Source: Amphirosellinia nigrospora (taxonomy: Eukaryota; Ascomycota; Sordariomycetes; Xylariales; Xylariaceae). Taken from it: a DNA stretch of 64,000 nt. Below the pieces are notes generated by a model that was given only the letters and a program-made list of their open reading frames with translations, did no database searches and had not been told where the DNA came from. The translations under genes were made by a program, and so were the position numbers. Below, one piece after another: positions 11,962 to 23,100 of this stretch; position 1 is the stretch's first letter; each line of letters opens with the position of its first letter. Where the stretch lies: the NCBI GenBank assembly GCA_004123355.1, contig SCHM01000004.1, forward strand, positions 3,876,316-3,940,315, in the 5' to 3' direction.

Positions 11962-14409
11962 ATGAGCAGTAAACGCCGCCCAGTGTTATTCAATGTAAAT
12001 GCCCAGCCGCGGATAGCCATTCCCGACTCTTCGGCAGCATTAGCTACTTATTTTCACGAACAATTACCAGGGTTTAGCCACACGCCTCTGATCGACTTAG
12101 ACGATGTTGCTAAGGAACTCGGATTGCGCGCTGTCCGCTTAAAGGATGAGAGTATGAGACTTGGCCTGCCTTCTTTCAAGATCTTGGGTGCTTCATGGGG
12201 TACCTTTCGAGCTATCACACAGAAATTCGATCTCCCCTTGAACACTGACATTGAGGCGCTCAAGCAATTTGTGGCCAATCACCCAATCAGCTTACATGCT
12301 GCTACAGTGTTAGACCCCGATGTCATTTATTCACCCCTTTGGCAGGTTTCGGGCCTCGTTCCTCCTGCATGCTCCCAAGACATTGCTCAAAACCTTTACT
12401 CACAGTGATTTCTAACCCCAGCGTATGAACAGTGACAACCATGGCCGTGCAGTAGCTCGAATAGGTACCCTACTGTCACTTCCAACTGAGATATGGGTTC
12501 CAGCAGGCATGCATGAGAGCACGATTGAACTCATTCGCTCTGAGGGTGCTACGGTTGTGGTATCATGTGGTGATTACAACACTGCCGTCTCCGAGGCGCA
12601 AAAGAGTGCAGAGACAAAGAAAGGACTGTTGATCCAAGATTTCGCCCTCAGGGCTTACAAGCATATTCCCCAGGTGTGTCCTTCTCAAGTTCTTCCACAA
12701 ATACCTCCCTTATCGTTATAGTAATTTCTAATCAACATGAATAGTGGATTGTCGATGGATATACGACCATGATGGTCGAGATTGACGAGCAGACAGGAGG
12801 AGAGCACGTCGACCTAGTGATAGCACCAGTCGGGGTGGGTTCTTTTGCTCAAGCTGTAGTTTCACACTACAAGGGCAAAGAAAGACCTACGGCCGTTTTG
12901 ACTGTTGAACCAGATACAGCGGCATGCCTTTATAAGAGCCTGCGTAAGGAGGAGATGGTCGTCGAGTGTACGAGTCCTACGATCATGGCAGGTCTCGACT
13001 GTGGGACCATTTCATCGATTGCCTGGCCAATTCTTCGTGGTGGCGTGGATGCAAGTCTGAGCGTGTCCGATTACGAAGCTCACCAAGCGTCTGTCTACCT
13101 CAGAGAGCACGGCGTTTCGTCAGCGCCCTGTGGCGCAGCTGCTCTGGCAGCCCTTCGCCGTCTGAGCGAGTCAGAAAAAACCACTCTAGGGCTAAACTCA
13201 AATTCCTCGGTGGTCCTATTAAGTACCGAAGGCGCTCGAGAGTATGTGGTGCCCTTAAGTGTTGATACAGACGACGCTGTTGTCTTGACTCAAACCCTAG
13301 TCCGGATCAACTCCGTGAATACCACGTTAGTTCCTAGGTCAAACGGTGGCGAGACCGCAATTGCTCGATATATCAAGGCTTGGCTCGAGCACCGCGACAT
13401 TGAAAGCCACTGGATCGAGCCGACCAAAGGTCGCCCCTCAGTCATAGGAGTAGTGCGAGGCAAGGGGGGCGGAAAGAGTCTCATGTTTAACGGGCATATC
13501 GATACAGTTACACTGCGCGGTTACGATGGCGACCCGCTAAGTGGTCACATAGAAGACGGCAAGCTGTATGGTCGTGGCGCCGCTGATATGAAATGTGGTA
13601 TAGCGGCGGCGCTTGTCGCGCTGGCGAGTACCCAGGGCCTTGGACTCTCGGGAGACGTAATCTTGGCAGGGGTGGCCGACGAAGAGGCCGAGAGTAAGGG
13701 CACAGAGGACATTTTGCGAGCTGGTTGGCGAGCAGATGCCGCCATCGTTTCTGAGCCGACTAACCTCGAAATAGTTCACGCGCATCAAGGTTTCGTATGG
13801 CTCGAGGTAGACTTTTTTGGACTCGCAGCTCACGGTTCACGTCCAGACCTAGGAATTGACGCTATTATTAAAGCTGGTTATTTCCTGGTGGAACTAGACA
13901 AGTACGCCTCAGGACTTAAAGAACGGGCACCCAACTCGCCAGTCGGACCTCCCAGCGTCCATGCTTCGATTATCAAAGGCGGCGAAGAAGTATCGTCATA
14001 CCCAGCTCTCTGCTCGGTTTCGATAGAACGGCGTACAGTCACGGGTGAAAGCCCGGAGTCGGTTGAGCAAGAGATTCAGAGCATACTTGAGAAGCTAAAA
14101 GACACTATTCCGGACTTCAGATTCGACATCCGAGTTACATTTAGTCGTCCTCCTTTCTGGGTTTCAACAGACGATCCTTTTGTCTTGATTGCCGCAGACG
14201 CGGTGCGCCATAGTCTCGGGACAGAGCCAGTGTTACGTGGAGACGCAGGCTGGGCGGACTCGGCATTATTGTCTGCAGAGGGTGTTGCAACTTTGATCTG
14301 GGGGCCCCGGGGAGAAGGCTTGCATGCGAAGGAAGAATTAGTCTACGTTGATTCTGTGACATGCGTGGCAGACACTTTGTTAACCATTGCGACAAGGTAC
14401 TGTACTTAG
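11962..14409 (+). CDS. fusion: diaminopropionate ammonia-lyase-like PLP enzyme + M20 deacylase
   Basis: Exons 11962-12306, 12422-12673 and 12745-14409 give an intact 753-residue protein. Residues 1 to about 370 are a fold-type-II PLP enzyme: LPGFSHTPL, KDES, and the Schiff-base Lys73 in GLPSFKILGASW, then NHGRAVAR, the phosphate-loop-like APVGVGS, IMAGLDCG and SAPCGAAALAAL. This is closest to diaminopropionate ammonia-lyase and threonine-dehydratase relatives. From about residue 372 a complete ArgE/DapE-type M20 metallopeptidase follows: GHIDT, GRGAADMKCG, ADEEAES, HGSRPDLG in the lid domain, and HAKEE near the C-terminus. The first intron (115 nt, branch TTCTAAC) leaves ...AATRMNSDNHG where relatives have ATDGNHG, so that junction is less certain. 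Likely action: the M20 half releases an N-acyl group and the PLP half eliminates ammonia from the freed (di)amino acid. The substrate is unknown. Confidence 0.85.
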
Positions 14410-14649
14410 AGTTAAGTAATCGTGCCCGATAGCGGTCACACTCACCGTAGACCACTATAGGGGAGACTCATGCAGCCGCCCTCTGTGAACAGAAAGTGGG
14501 GTCCGAAGTATAGACCACTCACGCATAGTAAACTCCAAGCTTTACACTACTGCCGTCGAAGCTTCTGAATGCCCCTCACACTTATACATGTGCCCAAGTA
14601 GGCAGCCTAGTCCAGACACAGGCCTGTCAGAGAGACCATATCTATTGCG

Positions 14650-16162
14650 ATGACAAGGCCAGGCGATGAAGCTTTCCCAACCTCGGAACAGACGATAGAT
14701 CCATCCTTGTTGACACTATTAGACCCCCTATGGGAATTCTCCTCTGGACAGAATTTGGAACCAACCGCATCCGATCTGTCCGTGTTCGACTTTGCATCGC
14801 AGTCTCCTGGCAATGGATCCGAGCAAGCGCCGGTGGATGATTTTGTTATTACCAATTTAGAGAAAGTGATATTCGGGAACGGCGTGGAGCAGCCGTTAGC
14901 GCCATGCTCTCATTGCTATCGCCGGCGCCTCAAGTGCTATGTTCTGCAGACCACATCGCATAATCCCAATCCTATCAAATCTTGCTCCAGCTGTGCAGCG
15001 CTTTTCCAAGATTGTAGTCTGGCTGAGCAAGGGAAACGACCGGCTTGTGACTTCGAGACCCCACATCCGGTCATTGGCCGGCTTCACGGCATACCTGATG
15101 TCGATGTCGATGTCGATGTCGATGTCGACCTACCTTTGCACGATTCTGTCCGTGACCGTGAGACTTTGTGGACTGCCCCCAGCCTGGCCTCGACTAAGAG
15201 ATCGCATTCACGATCTGTTCGCAAGACCCAGTCTCTCAGAGATTGGTTTTCGACTCACCTTGATCATCCGTATCCATCTGAGGGAGAGAAGACATATCTT
15301 ATCGAGCAATCAGGCCTTACCAGGACACAGGTGATCGACTGGTTCACCAATGCTCGACGCCGCAACCGCCTATCTTCTTCCAGGGCCGTGTCCAGGAAGG
15401 TGTTTCGTAAGGGCTCCCCTATGCCCACCCCTCCGCTCTCAAACATGTCCCCTTTGGAACGCTGGCGGCATTCACCCCCGGACGACGAACCGGCTTCGGC
15501 AGCAGCCATTGAAAGTGCTCTCGCTCAAAGTTTAGACATCCCTCAAGAGCTCAACCTCCCTCACGCGATAGAACTCCAAAGTTATTATCATTCAACACAT
15601 ACAAACCCGCTTGCCGCCGACTTTTCTTCATCTGCTCAGACCTCTGACTCGGCAGCTTCCTTCTACTCATTCAGCTCGTCTGATGCCCGCTCTATCTCCA
15701 CAGCACGCAGCGCAGAGAGCGACAGTAGCACTAGGCGTTCCACGGCTGGCGCGTTTTCATGCAGTGTATGTACGCGCAGATTCAAGAAGAACTCAGACCT
15801 ACGCCGTCACGCAGCTTCAATTCATCGGTGTTAGTCGGTGGGTTTGCGCCAATCCTCTACCGACGTCACAGTCGAGCTGCGTATGGCGGGTAGGCCAGGC
15901 CCAGCCCGAGTGTGCCTTCTGCGGCCACCCATCGCCCACCGAGGATCATTTCCAGTCACATGAGTTTGAGTCCTGTAGTAAGCGTACCGTGAACGACCGG
16001 ACGTTCTCCCGTAAAGATCATCTGTGGCAACATTTGTATAAGTTTCACGGCTGTCGAAAATGGGAGGGATGGTCTATCCAGCTCAGATTGTTCCAGCAAC
16101 CCCCGGGAAATATAGAAGAGAATGTTGGGACTACTCAGCCGAATTCTCAATGCCGGGACTAG
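14650..16162 (+). CDS. TALE-type homeodomain + C2H2 zinc-finger transcription factor
   Basis: ATG at 14650. A Cys-rich segment near residues 85-130 (CSHCYRRRLKC ... CSSCAALFQDC) resembles a zinc cluster. It is followed by a (Asp-Val)n tract coded by GATGTC repeats at 15099-15129. An atypical homeodomain follows at about 195-240 (LRDWFSTHLDHPYP ... TRTQVIDWFTNARRRNR), whose Pro-Tyr-Pro loop marks the three-residue TALE extension. A Ser-rich linker leads to a C2H2 finger, CSVCTRRFKKNSDLRRH. The first frame stops at 15834. The next frame continues the family pattern (RWVCANPLP, CAFCGHPSPTEDHFQSH, RTFSRKDHLWQHLYKFH) to 16162, so one extra base near 15830 probably breaks a single protein. The C-terminus is shorter than I expect for the family. 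Predicted nuclear DNA-binding regulator; targets are unknown. Confidence 0.75.
15099..15131 (+). repeat. in-frame GATGTC hexanucleotide repeat
   Basis: Five consecutive Asp-Val codon pairs are encoded between the Cys-rich segment and the homeodomain of the gene at 14650. Such a repeat can change length by slippage without shifting the frame. Confidence 0.7.
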
Positions 16163-16199
16163 CTTGCACGGAGCAACCAGACATGGTGAAATCACCGCA

Positions 16200-18570
16200 A
16201 GCCTCGCTAGTTTCCACTTTCATATGACTAAATGTATAAAGAACATATGCCGGCATAGCGAGAGCGCAGAGTAATGTTAGCATATAATGTTCAAGTTCTC
16301 GTCCCTTTTGTCCCGTCCCTGCAAACGGTGGCCTTTTGGATTTTTCTAAAAAAATTCAATGGCTTGCTTTTCTTTCTTCGAATTCAATTCATCGCCGTGC
16401 CTACAACTGTTTACTCCTAAATTTTTCCTTGAGCTGATTTTTGCCATTGCGGTAACTGCAACGAGGGTTCCGGGGAGGATGCGATGTTTTAACAGCACCT
16501 CTTAGTGCTACCGCTACGGGGTATTAGACTCTTACATGGTGCATTCCATGCATTTAGTGCTGCTACTACCTTATGTTGGCGTTGCTTGTTTGAGATTGTG
16601 GCTCTACTTCTACTTCCCTTCAAATGAATGAACCTCCGGTATAAGCCTTCTGGGGCAGATATCCCCGCTCGAAGGGGGGCTCAGGGTTACATGGTTACAT
16701 GGTAGGAGCTTTGCATAAAGCTGAGTCGTGTTGCCGGCCGCGAGTTATGACAGAAAGACTTTGCAGCGGTCTGCCGGAGCTACTCTTAGGATTTGCACCT
16801 TTATCATTAGATCAAGATTTCCTCTCATACTATTGAATGAAATCTTACTAAGATGATAGCGCTGGCAGAGCCACCAACTCGCGATACATACCGGGCGAGA
16901 AGACATAGAGTCACATAGTACAAGGGATGCAGCCACGGAACGTAGGCTAGATCCTGACTAACTATGGCCGGCCTATATCAACATTACATGCGAAAGGTAA
17001 ATTGAACTAAGGGATCTTAGCGATACCAGGCAATAAAGCGATCAACGTAAAGACAGCCATGGTTTAACAAAGGATAGGAAGTGCTTGGTGGACCCCATCA
17101 TGTAGCAAACCGAAACTTAAGAACGATAAGAGCGCTTCGTACTCTTGCGCACAGTCCAGCCTCCTCATCTTTATCTTGGTACCGAATTTTCTAATATTGG
17201 TGTCTGATAGTAATATCTGTAGACTTAGTGTAGTGCACTGGCTTGAGCTCCTTGGCTTATTGTGTTCTCTGTTATTATGTAGATCTGACCATGCGGTCTG
17301 GTGATAGTGACGACGTTGACTCTCTCAGCAATACCCAAGACTCGATCGGCATCCGAATTGGAGAAACTCAATTTGAAATACACAAATGCGGGCATTTTAG
17401 AAGTGACATATCATGGATATATTCGTTCGTCTTTACAATATCCAAAACGCACAGCGTACTTCAAAGAGCGGTAAGAATACCAGAAGTAGAATGCTATTTT
17501 GCGAAAGATACCGGCAACGCCGGACGGTTTCTCGTAGGCGGGTTTATTGATGGCGACAGGGAATATATTATACCACGTGCATTACAATTGACTATACGAC
17601 GTGTGCTTCCTAAACACGATGGAGGGGATATATATTCGAGCCTTCTATGCTTTGCCTAGACCGCCTATTGCTTGCAGATATTTTTTTTTCTTGGCCAAAT
17701 GTGCAAGCCCCTCAGACTGCAGGATATTGAGTATTCTTGAGTTCGGGGTAAGTAAGGCACGCAAGTACCGGCTCTTAATCTATGTAGGTACTTATCGCGC
17801 TAGCTTAAGACTGATGACGGGCTGTCATTGGAAACCGAAATTCCAATCAGAAACTTTATCTGCACTACACCCGTACATATGCTGCCATGCAATGTAATGT
17901 ATATGCGCGCGCGCATACATACATATATGCCCCGGCCGCAATAGGAAACTCCCCTGCGTAGTAGAGTGTGGAGAGTGAGTGTACTCCTAGGTTAGGTGAG
18001 AAGGTAGGAGCTTACACTGCATGCGCCTCGCTTGTTCAGGCAGGACAATCTGTATTCGTGTTCGGTGCTGGCAATGGAATATAAGCAAAGCTGAGTGAGG
18101 TAAGAAAAATTTCAAGGCTGTTGGCGCCAAGTACATGGCCGGGCATATCAGCCACCGCCTCTTACGTCAACTGTTGTAGGACTTTTTTTTTCTTGGTCAT
18201 TCAAGCAAGTTGCAGCCTTACTAGTATTAACTAGCTCATTTGGGCAAATGTGTCACTTCAATGCAAGACTAAACAACGGTTGCGATGAAATGAGAGCAGT
18301 AGATTGTTACGTCTAACGATTTGGTTCTAGAAGCCAACAAGTGCGATAGTTATAGAACGATTCCATAAACTTAATTTCTAACCTACAGGTTTTATAAATT
18401 GAATGCTAATATAATTGTGACCCCCAACTCCGACGTGCTTGCCACAGGTTCAAGGTATTACCGCTCATCTCATGCTCAAATAAAATGGACACTGCCAATA
18501 ATGTTGCATTTCCGTCATTACATCATAGAGGATACACTAGGGTAACGGATCAACCCTATCATCAGAATGA
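16200..18570. other. intergenic stretch without supported genes
   Basis: The longest open frame (17243-17659, 138 codons) has no recognisable domain and no splice partners. A 16-bp alternating purine-pyrimidine palindrome lies at 17902-17917. Two T-runs followed by CTTGG occur near 17679 and 18183. No RNA gene was recognised. Confidence 0.5.
17902..17917. repeat. 16-bp perfect palindrome TATG(CG)nCATA
   Basis: TATGCGCGCGCGCATA is its own reverse complement and alternates purine and pyrimidine throughout, a composition able to adopt Z-DNA. It is flanked by TA/CATA repeats. Confidence 0.6.
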
Positions 18571-18579
18571 ACTTCTCAT

Positions 18580-20104
18580 TTAGAAGCCACCGATGGTCGC
18601 CTCTGGCTTGGCGGAGAGGACAGCGTTGAGGGAGTCGCGGACTTCGAACTCTTCCATGACGGCGCCGAAGCTATCATACGCATTAGTATCACAGATAGTA
18701 AACATGATGTTTGATTTAGACTTACCCGTAGCATCGGACCTTGCCCTTTAGATCATCGGTGATCTTCTCAAAGTCTTTGCGATTTAGCTCTGTGAGGCGC
18801 GGGTGTCCCAGGATCATGCCCCAGGCCATGACGGGGGTGATCTCTCCGTCGAGATCGAGCCTCTTGCTCAGATCCAGGAGGGTGGTGAGATCTCCCTTGG
18901 ATAGCTCCCAAGTCTTGAGGGACCGCTGCTCCCGTTCTTCGCCTTCGGCTCGGCCCCATCAGCCGCGGTGCTGTGGGCGTTGCCGAATGGGATCTCGCCG
19001 TTGAGCTCGGCGAACGGCTCCGGGGGCACGAGGCCATCAGGGCATGGCCGCAGGGCTCGCCGGGGTTATCGCTGCCCTTCTCTAGCAACCACGGTAGGTG
19101 GTCCATGCAAGGTTTCTCGAGACTACAATACCCAACGCGACCGCTGTAATTAGCGACACTGTTCCCATTTTCTATTCGGTTTTCTTTTATGATGAAAAAA
19201 CACCAACGACGATGGGAAACACCGGAAAACTCTCTCCTTGTTTCATCAAGCGAGAAAGAAACCAGCCCATCCTCTCCTCGAAGTGGGGGACTTGGTTACC
19301 TTTTTCACTGATGGGGAGGTGACATGTATGCCTTCGAGGGGTCAACGGGGAGCTCGTACGTTAACACGAAATCAATCCCAGCCTGGTCGTAATCCACAAC
19401 ACTCTGGACGGGGTGCTGGCCCATGTGGGCCCCCATCATCTGCGCCGAGCCGGCTACGGATGGGAGCGAGGAGATGGATGTCATGGCGGCGTGAATGCGG
19501 AGCTCGAGCCAGGCGCGTAGCTACCAGAGATGCTCCCGCTCGAGGTGTATCCCATGCTAGGATTGCTGATGACATCGTCCATGGTCCCGACGCCGGAACT
19601 GGCAATGCCATTTTGATGTAGAAGGTTTCGTAGCTGTCGGTTTTCCTCGGCGAGCTTATCCTTGTCTTGTGAGACATTGCTAAACACCTCTTTTAATCGT
19701 AGCACTTCATCTTCTAGCGCCTTGATATAAAGCTCTTTACGCTCGCGATGAGTTCTATGGAGCTCTAGTTAGAATAGTGTGTTCTCAGTGTAGACTGATT
19801 TGCCCATACCTCTGCGCTTGACGGTTCAATTCCTGACGACGGGTCAAAGCTGGCTTGCTGTCGGGTTTGGGTCCTCGCCGTTTGGGAGGATTGCCGTCTC
19901 TTGTCGTCCTCTTTTCGCTGAGGGTCTTGAGGAAATTGAGATTCAGTGACGACAGGGGCTCTTGTCGTTAGGAGTGGCATGTGGAGACGAGGACATGGAA
20001 TTGGGCTCGTAGGTACCGTCCATCATGGGCTTATCTGAAGGAGAATACTGTGGAGGAGAAGGGTAGCTGGCGGCAGGGCCAGCGTTAGCAGTCATGGCGG
20101 CCAT
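18580..20104 (-). CDS. bZIP transcription factor (AP-1/Yap-like basic region)
   Basis: Start ATG at 20104-20102. Exons 20104-19810, 19754-19360, 19122-18726 and 18670-18580 are joined by introns of 55, 237 and 55 nt with good splice sites. After a Pro/Ser-rich N-terminus, the basic region reads KRRGPKPDSKP, LTRRQELNRQAQR|THRERKE, followed by a leucine-zipper stretch LEDEVLRLKEVFSN...LAEENRQLRNLL. The C-terminal half contains PCMDHLPWLLE, EPCGHALMASC, WELSKGDLTTLLDLSKRL, MAWGMILGHPRL and ends EATIGGF, a conserved fungal extension of unknown function. The frame is broken by four single-base deficits: GGGG 19955-19958, near 19486, GGGGG 19022-19026 and near 18930. With them the length is 394 codons including stop, an exact multiple. 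Nuclear DNA-binding regulator; targets are not evident. Confidence 0.82.
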
Positions 20105-20149
20105 GTTTACTCGAGAGAACAAAGAACTTTTCACAATGAATGACGAACT

Positions 20150-23100
20150 GAGGACATACAGACAGAACTCAAGCCGGGACTGCGGGAGTTAAAGCTCTCA
20201 AATAGCCAACGAGAAGTGGTGGCGGTGCTGCTGACCGGGAGCGAGCCGACTAGAAGGGGTGTCAGTGTTACATACGATGACAGATAACTCAAATCACTTG
20301 TCGCCAAGGGTGGGTTCGCCGGTGTATGGGGCCTTTTCCTTTCGCGCACAACACCAGAGGCACCATACCAGAATAAGCACCGTCCTTGGGCGGGAGGCAA
20401 TCCTCTTCATGCCAGGATGGCGTACATGGCTCGCTCTAGGGCACGACAAGGGGACTCGGTAGTAAGAGCCTAAGTCCTGCCTAAGCAAGAGCTGAGACTA
20501 GATCTGGTTCCTGGCGAATGCAGTGCGGAGGGGATCAAGTCACGACGGGCCTTGTTTGTTTTGTGGTCCTGTGTGTGGGCGAGTGTTGGTTGGCTCTCGA
20601 TGGGCTGAGGCGTCGGGGCAGCGATTGGACAAAGGGAGGGCTGCGTAGTAATAATCATGCTAGCCCGTCCCCTTCACCTCCACGGTCTTCGCCAACCAGC
20701 GTCGAGGGATCTCAATCGCTGACTCCTTCTGGTTAGGCGATTTGCCGTGTTAGCTTATCATTCAGGGGTACGCGACAACAATGCTAATGCTGCTTATGAC
20801 TCTACCTGACGCCAACGGACAAGGCGTACCATTTGTTAGAGCACGAACAATTACACTGCATTTTTAATATACTTAGCCAGCTACTGTAGTGTAGTGTTGT
20901 GTAGTGTACATACAGTATTCTATGTATAGGACAAACAAGCTTCCATCTTGTTTCCGTTCAAGCACACTAGTGTGGCTTGGATCTGGTGCGGAGAATCGTA
21001 TACATAGTACAACTAATTGTCATCTTCTGGGGTTCTGGGGACTAAAGATCTCGAACTCTCGAATTGTTGTCGTCTCATATAAAATGTGCTTTCAATAAAG
21101 CATCATTTTCTCTGGTGAAAAGCTGGGCAACCCTCGCACAGTATGTTCTACGCACGGTATAGACTCCTCTCATTAGCATCCCTTCACGGTACAACCACTA
21201 TTAATAACAATGATCGGCAGTGCTCTAGTTTGTATTCGCCATCGACTGTCCTTAGGTACTTAGTGTAGTCTCTGCCAAAAGCTGTGGCCAATGCTTTCGT
21301 AGCCCTACCGGCTATCGCTGGTTAGTATACAATAGTAGGTACTGTACATGCAATGGCCTAATCCAGTGCCGTACGGCCCTGGGCTGATCTTTTGCCGTAG
21401 ACCTTTTAGAGAATGTCAGACCCTGTAATACCAGGTAGGCATCCGTTTTGTCGAACTTACGGTGTACTAAAAGCAGAGTCAGACTCAATGCGCTTCCTTT
21501 AGACTCCTTCCAGAACGTCCTGAAACACGGAAAGCCTTCGAGGCCAAGCATTTATGAAAGGATCGGCAGACTAGGTAGAAAAAACAAAGCGCTACCGGTC
21601 ATCCCCAGCTGTGCAGAGCTGTGCTGTGTACTTGTACCGACAGCCTAGGTCTGAGCCCCCCACCGAAAAGAGATTAGGTGCAGGTGAGTAAGCTATTATT
21701 ACCGTAATCAGTCCCGGAAAGGAAGGTTGTAGGGCTCCCCATTCCAGATGCGACGTCGCAGTGCCATCGTTCTCTGCCGTTTCTAGAAAACCAGAAGCCT
21801 AAACTGGGAATAAGGTTACGATCGACAATGCCTGCAGCTTGTGAGTACCGAGCATGGGGTTTTCTTTGACTGTGCCATCCTGTCAGCGAGCCTGGGGATA
21901 GAATAAGAATAGATACCGTTCATAGTTTGTAACGACAAATTCCCATGTGGACAGTAGTAGTCTACTGATTCAAGACTGAATGTCATGCGACTTACGGTAT
22001 AGTAAGTATTGCATAATTCTGTTGACCTTGCCTCGCGATCTTGACGACGGTACATACGTTCTCCGGACAAGCATGATGAATGAGTGAAGTTGAAGAGACG
22101 AGCGAAGCTATATTCGAGGCGGTCGACGTTATATATTTCTGCCGTTTTGGTGAAAAGACGAAGTTAACTTGGGAAGGCCTTCATATCTAGAAGAAAGAAA
22201 TTAATAGTAAGTCTCTAGCCGTCCAGCCTTGATGCCGGTGGCTCGTGAGGTTTTACCTTCGCTGCAATCTATCGGGGTTGTCCAGTTTACGATAACTCTG
22301 AGTTCGTGTATACGCAACCCTCATCTACCTGGTTTAACATTCCTGAAAGACTCGCTATTTGCTGGAATGAACTTCTTTTCTAAGCTTCTATTCGGTATGC
22401 CCGCATCATAACGTCGATTTTATATGACTAATGAAGCGAAGGTAGACTGTTGCTATAGTCCATATCCCTTCTCGCCCATCTTCGTGAGCTGACACGATCA
22501 TGGAGGCCTACATCACCACTTACAGTCTATATGTTACCTAGTGGTGTTTTAAGTCATTGGGCATTAAAAATACCACGCTCGGTGACCCGAAAGCCCTCCT
22601 ATAAATTTTGACATATTCTGGAGAGGCAGTATTTTGATCTTTATAGGCGCTTTTATATAGCCGAGTCGCTCTTGTACCCGGCGTAAGTATTCGGCCAGAA
22701 TGATCTGACGCATCACCTCCGCCTCGAATTTGATACTATCCAGTCACAGACTTTGATTGCTCACGGGTCTTCGATGGTACCAGTACAAACACGCCAGAAC
22801 TTTCTCTGAGAAGGAATCAGTCGTTGTTATCTCGAGCCCTGGCATCTTACAAACCTTCGATGTGATCTAATGTTTCGCCTATACACTGGCATGCCACATG
22901 AACGTAAGGATACCACTTCGGATGTGGTTGCCTTTCCCGGCCGGGCGACAGCTTTGGTAACGTAACGACTAGAAATGTATAACGAAACCGAGTTTTAATA
23001 TGTCTAGAGTGTGGATCAAATATCAGGTTATGAACAGTGAATAGGCAGTTGAACGGGTCGAAGGCCACATATACTGACGTTGGGTAGACATAATCAGCAT

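Noticed and set aside
5589-14409. A secondary-metabolite cluster around the AflR-like gene
   Set aside because: No polyketide synthase, peptide synthetase, P450 or transporter lies between the AflR-like gene and the amidohydrolases; an AflR-type regulator alone is not a cluster.
17243-17659. 138-codon open frame on the plus strand
   Set aside because: No recognisable motif, signal peptide, splice context or conserved neighbour; consistent with a chance frame.
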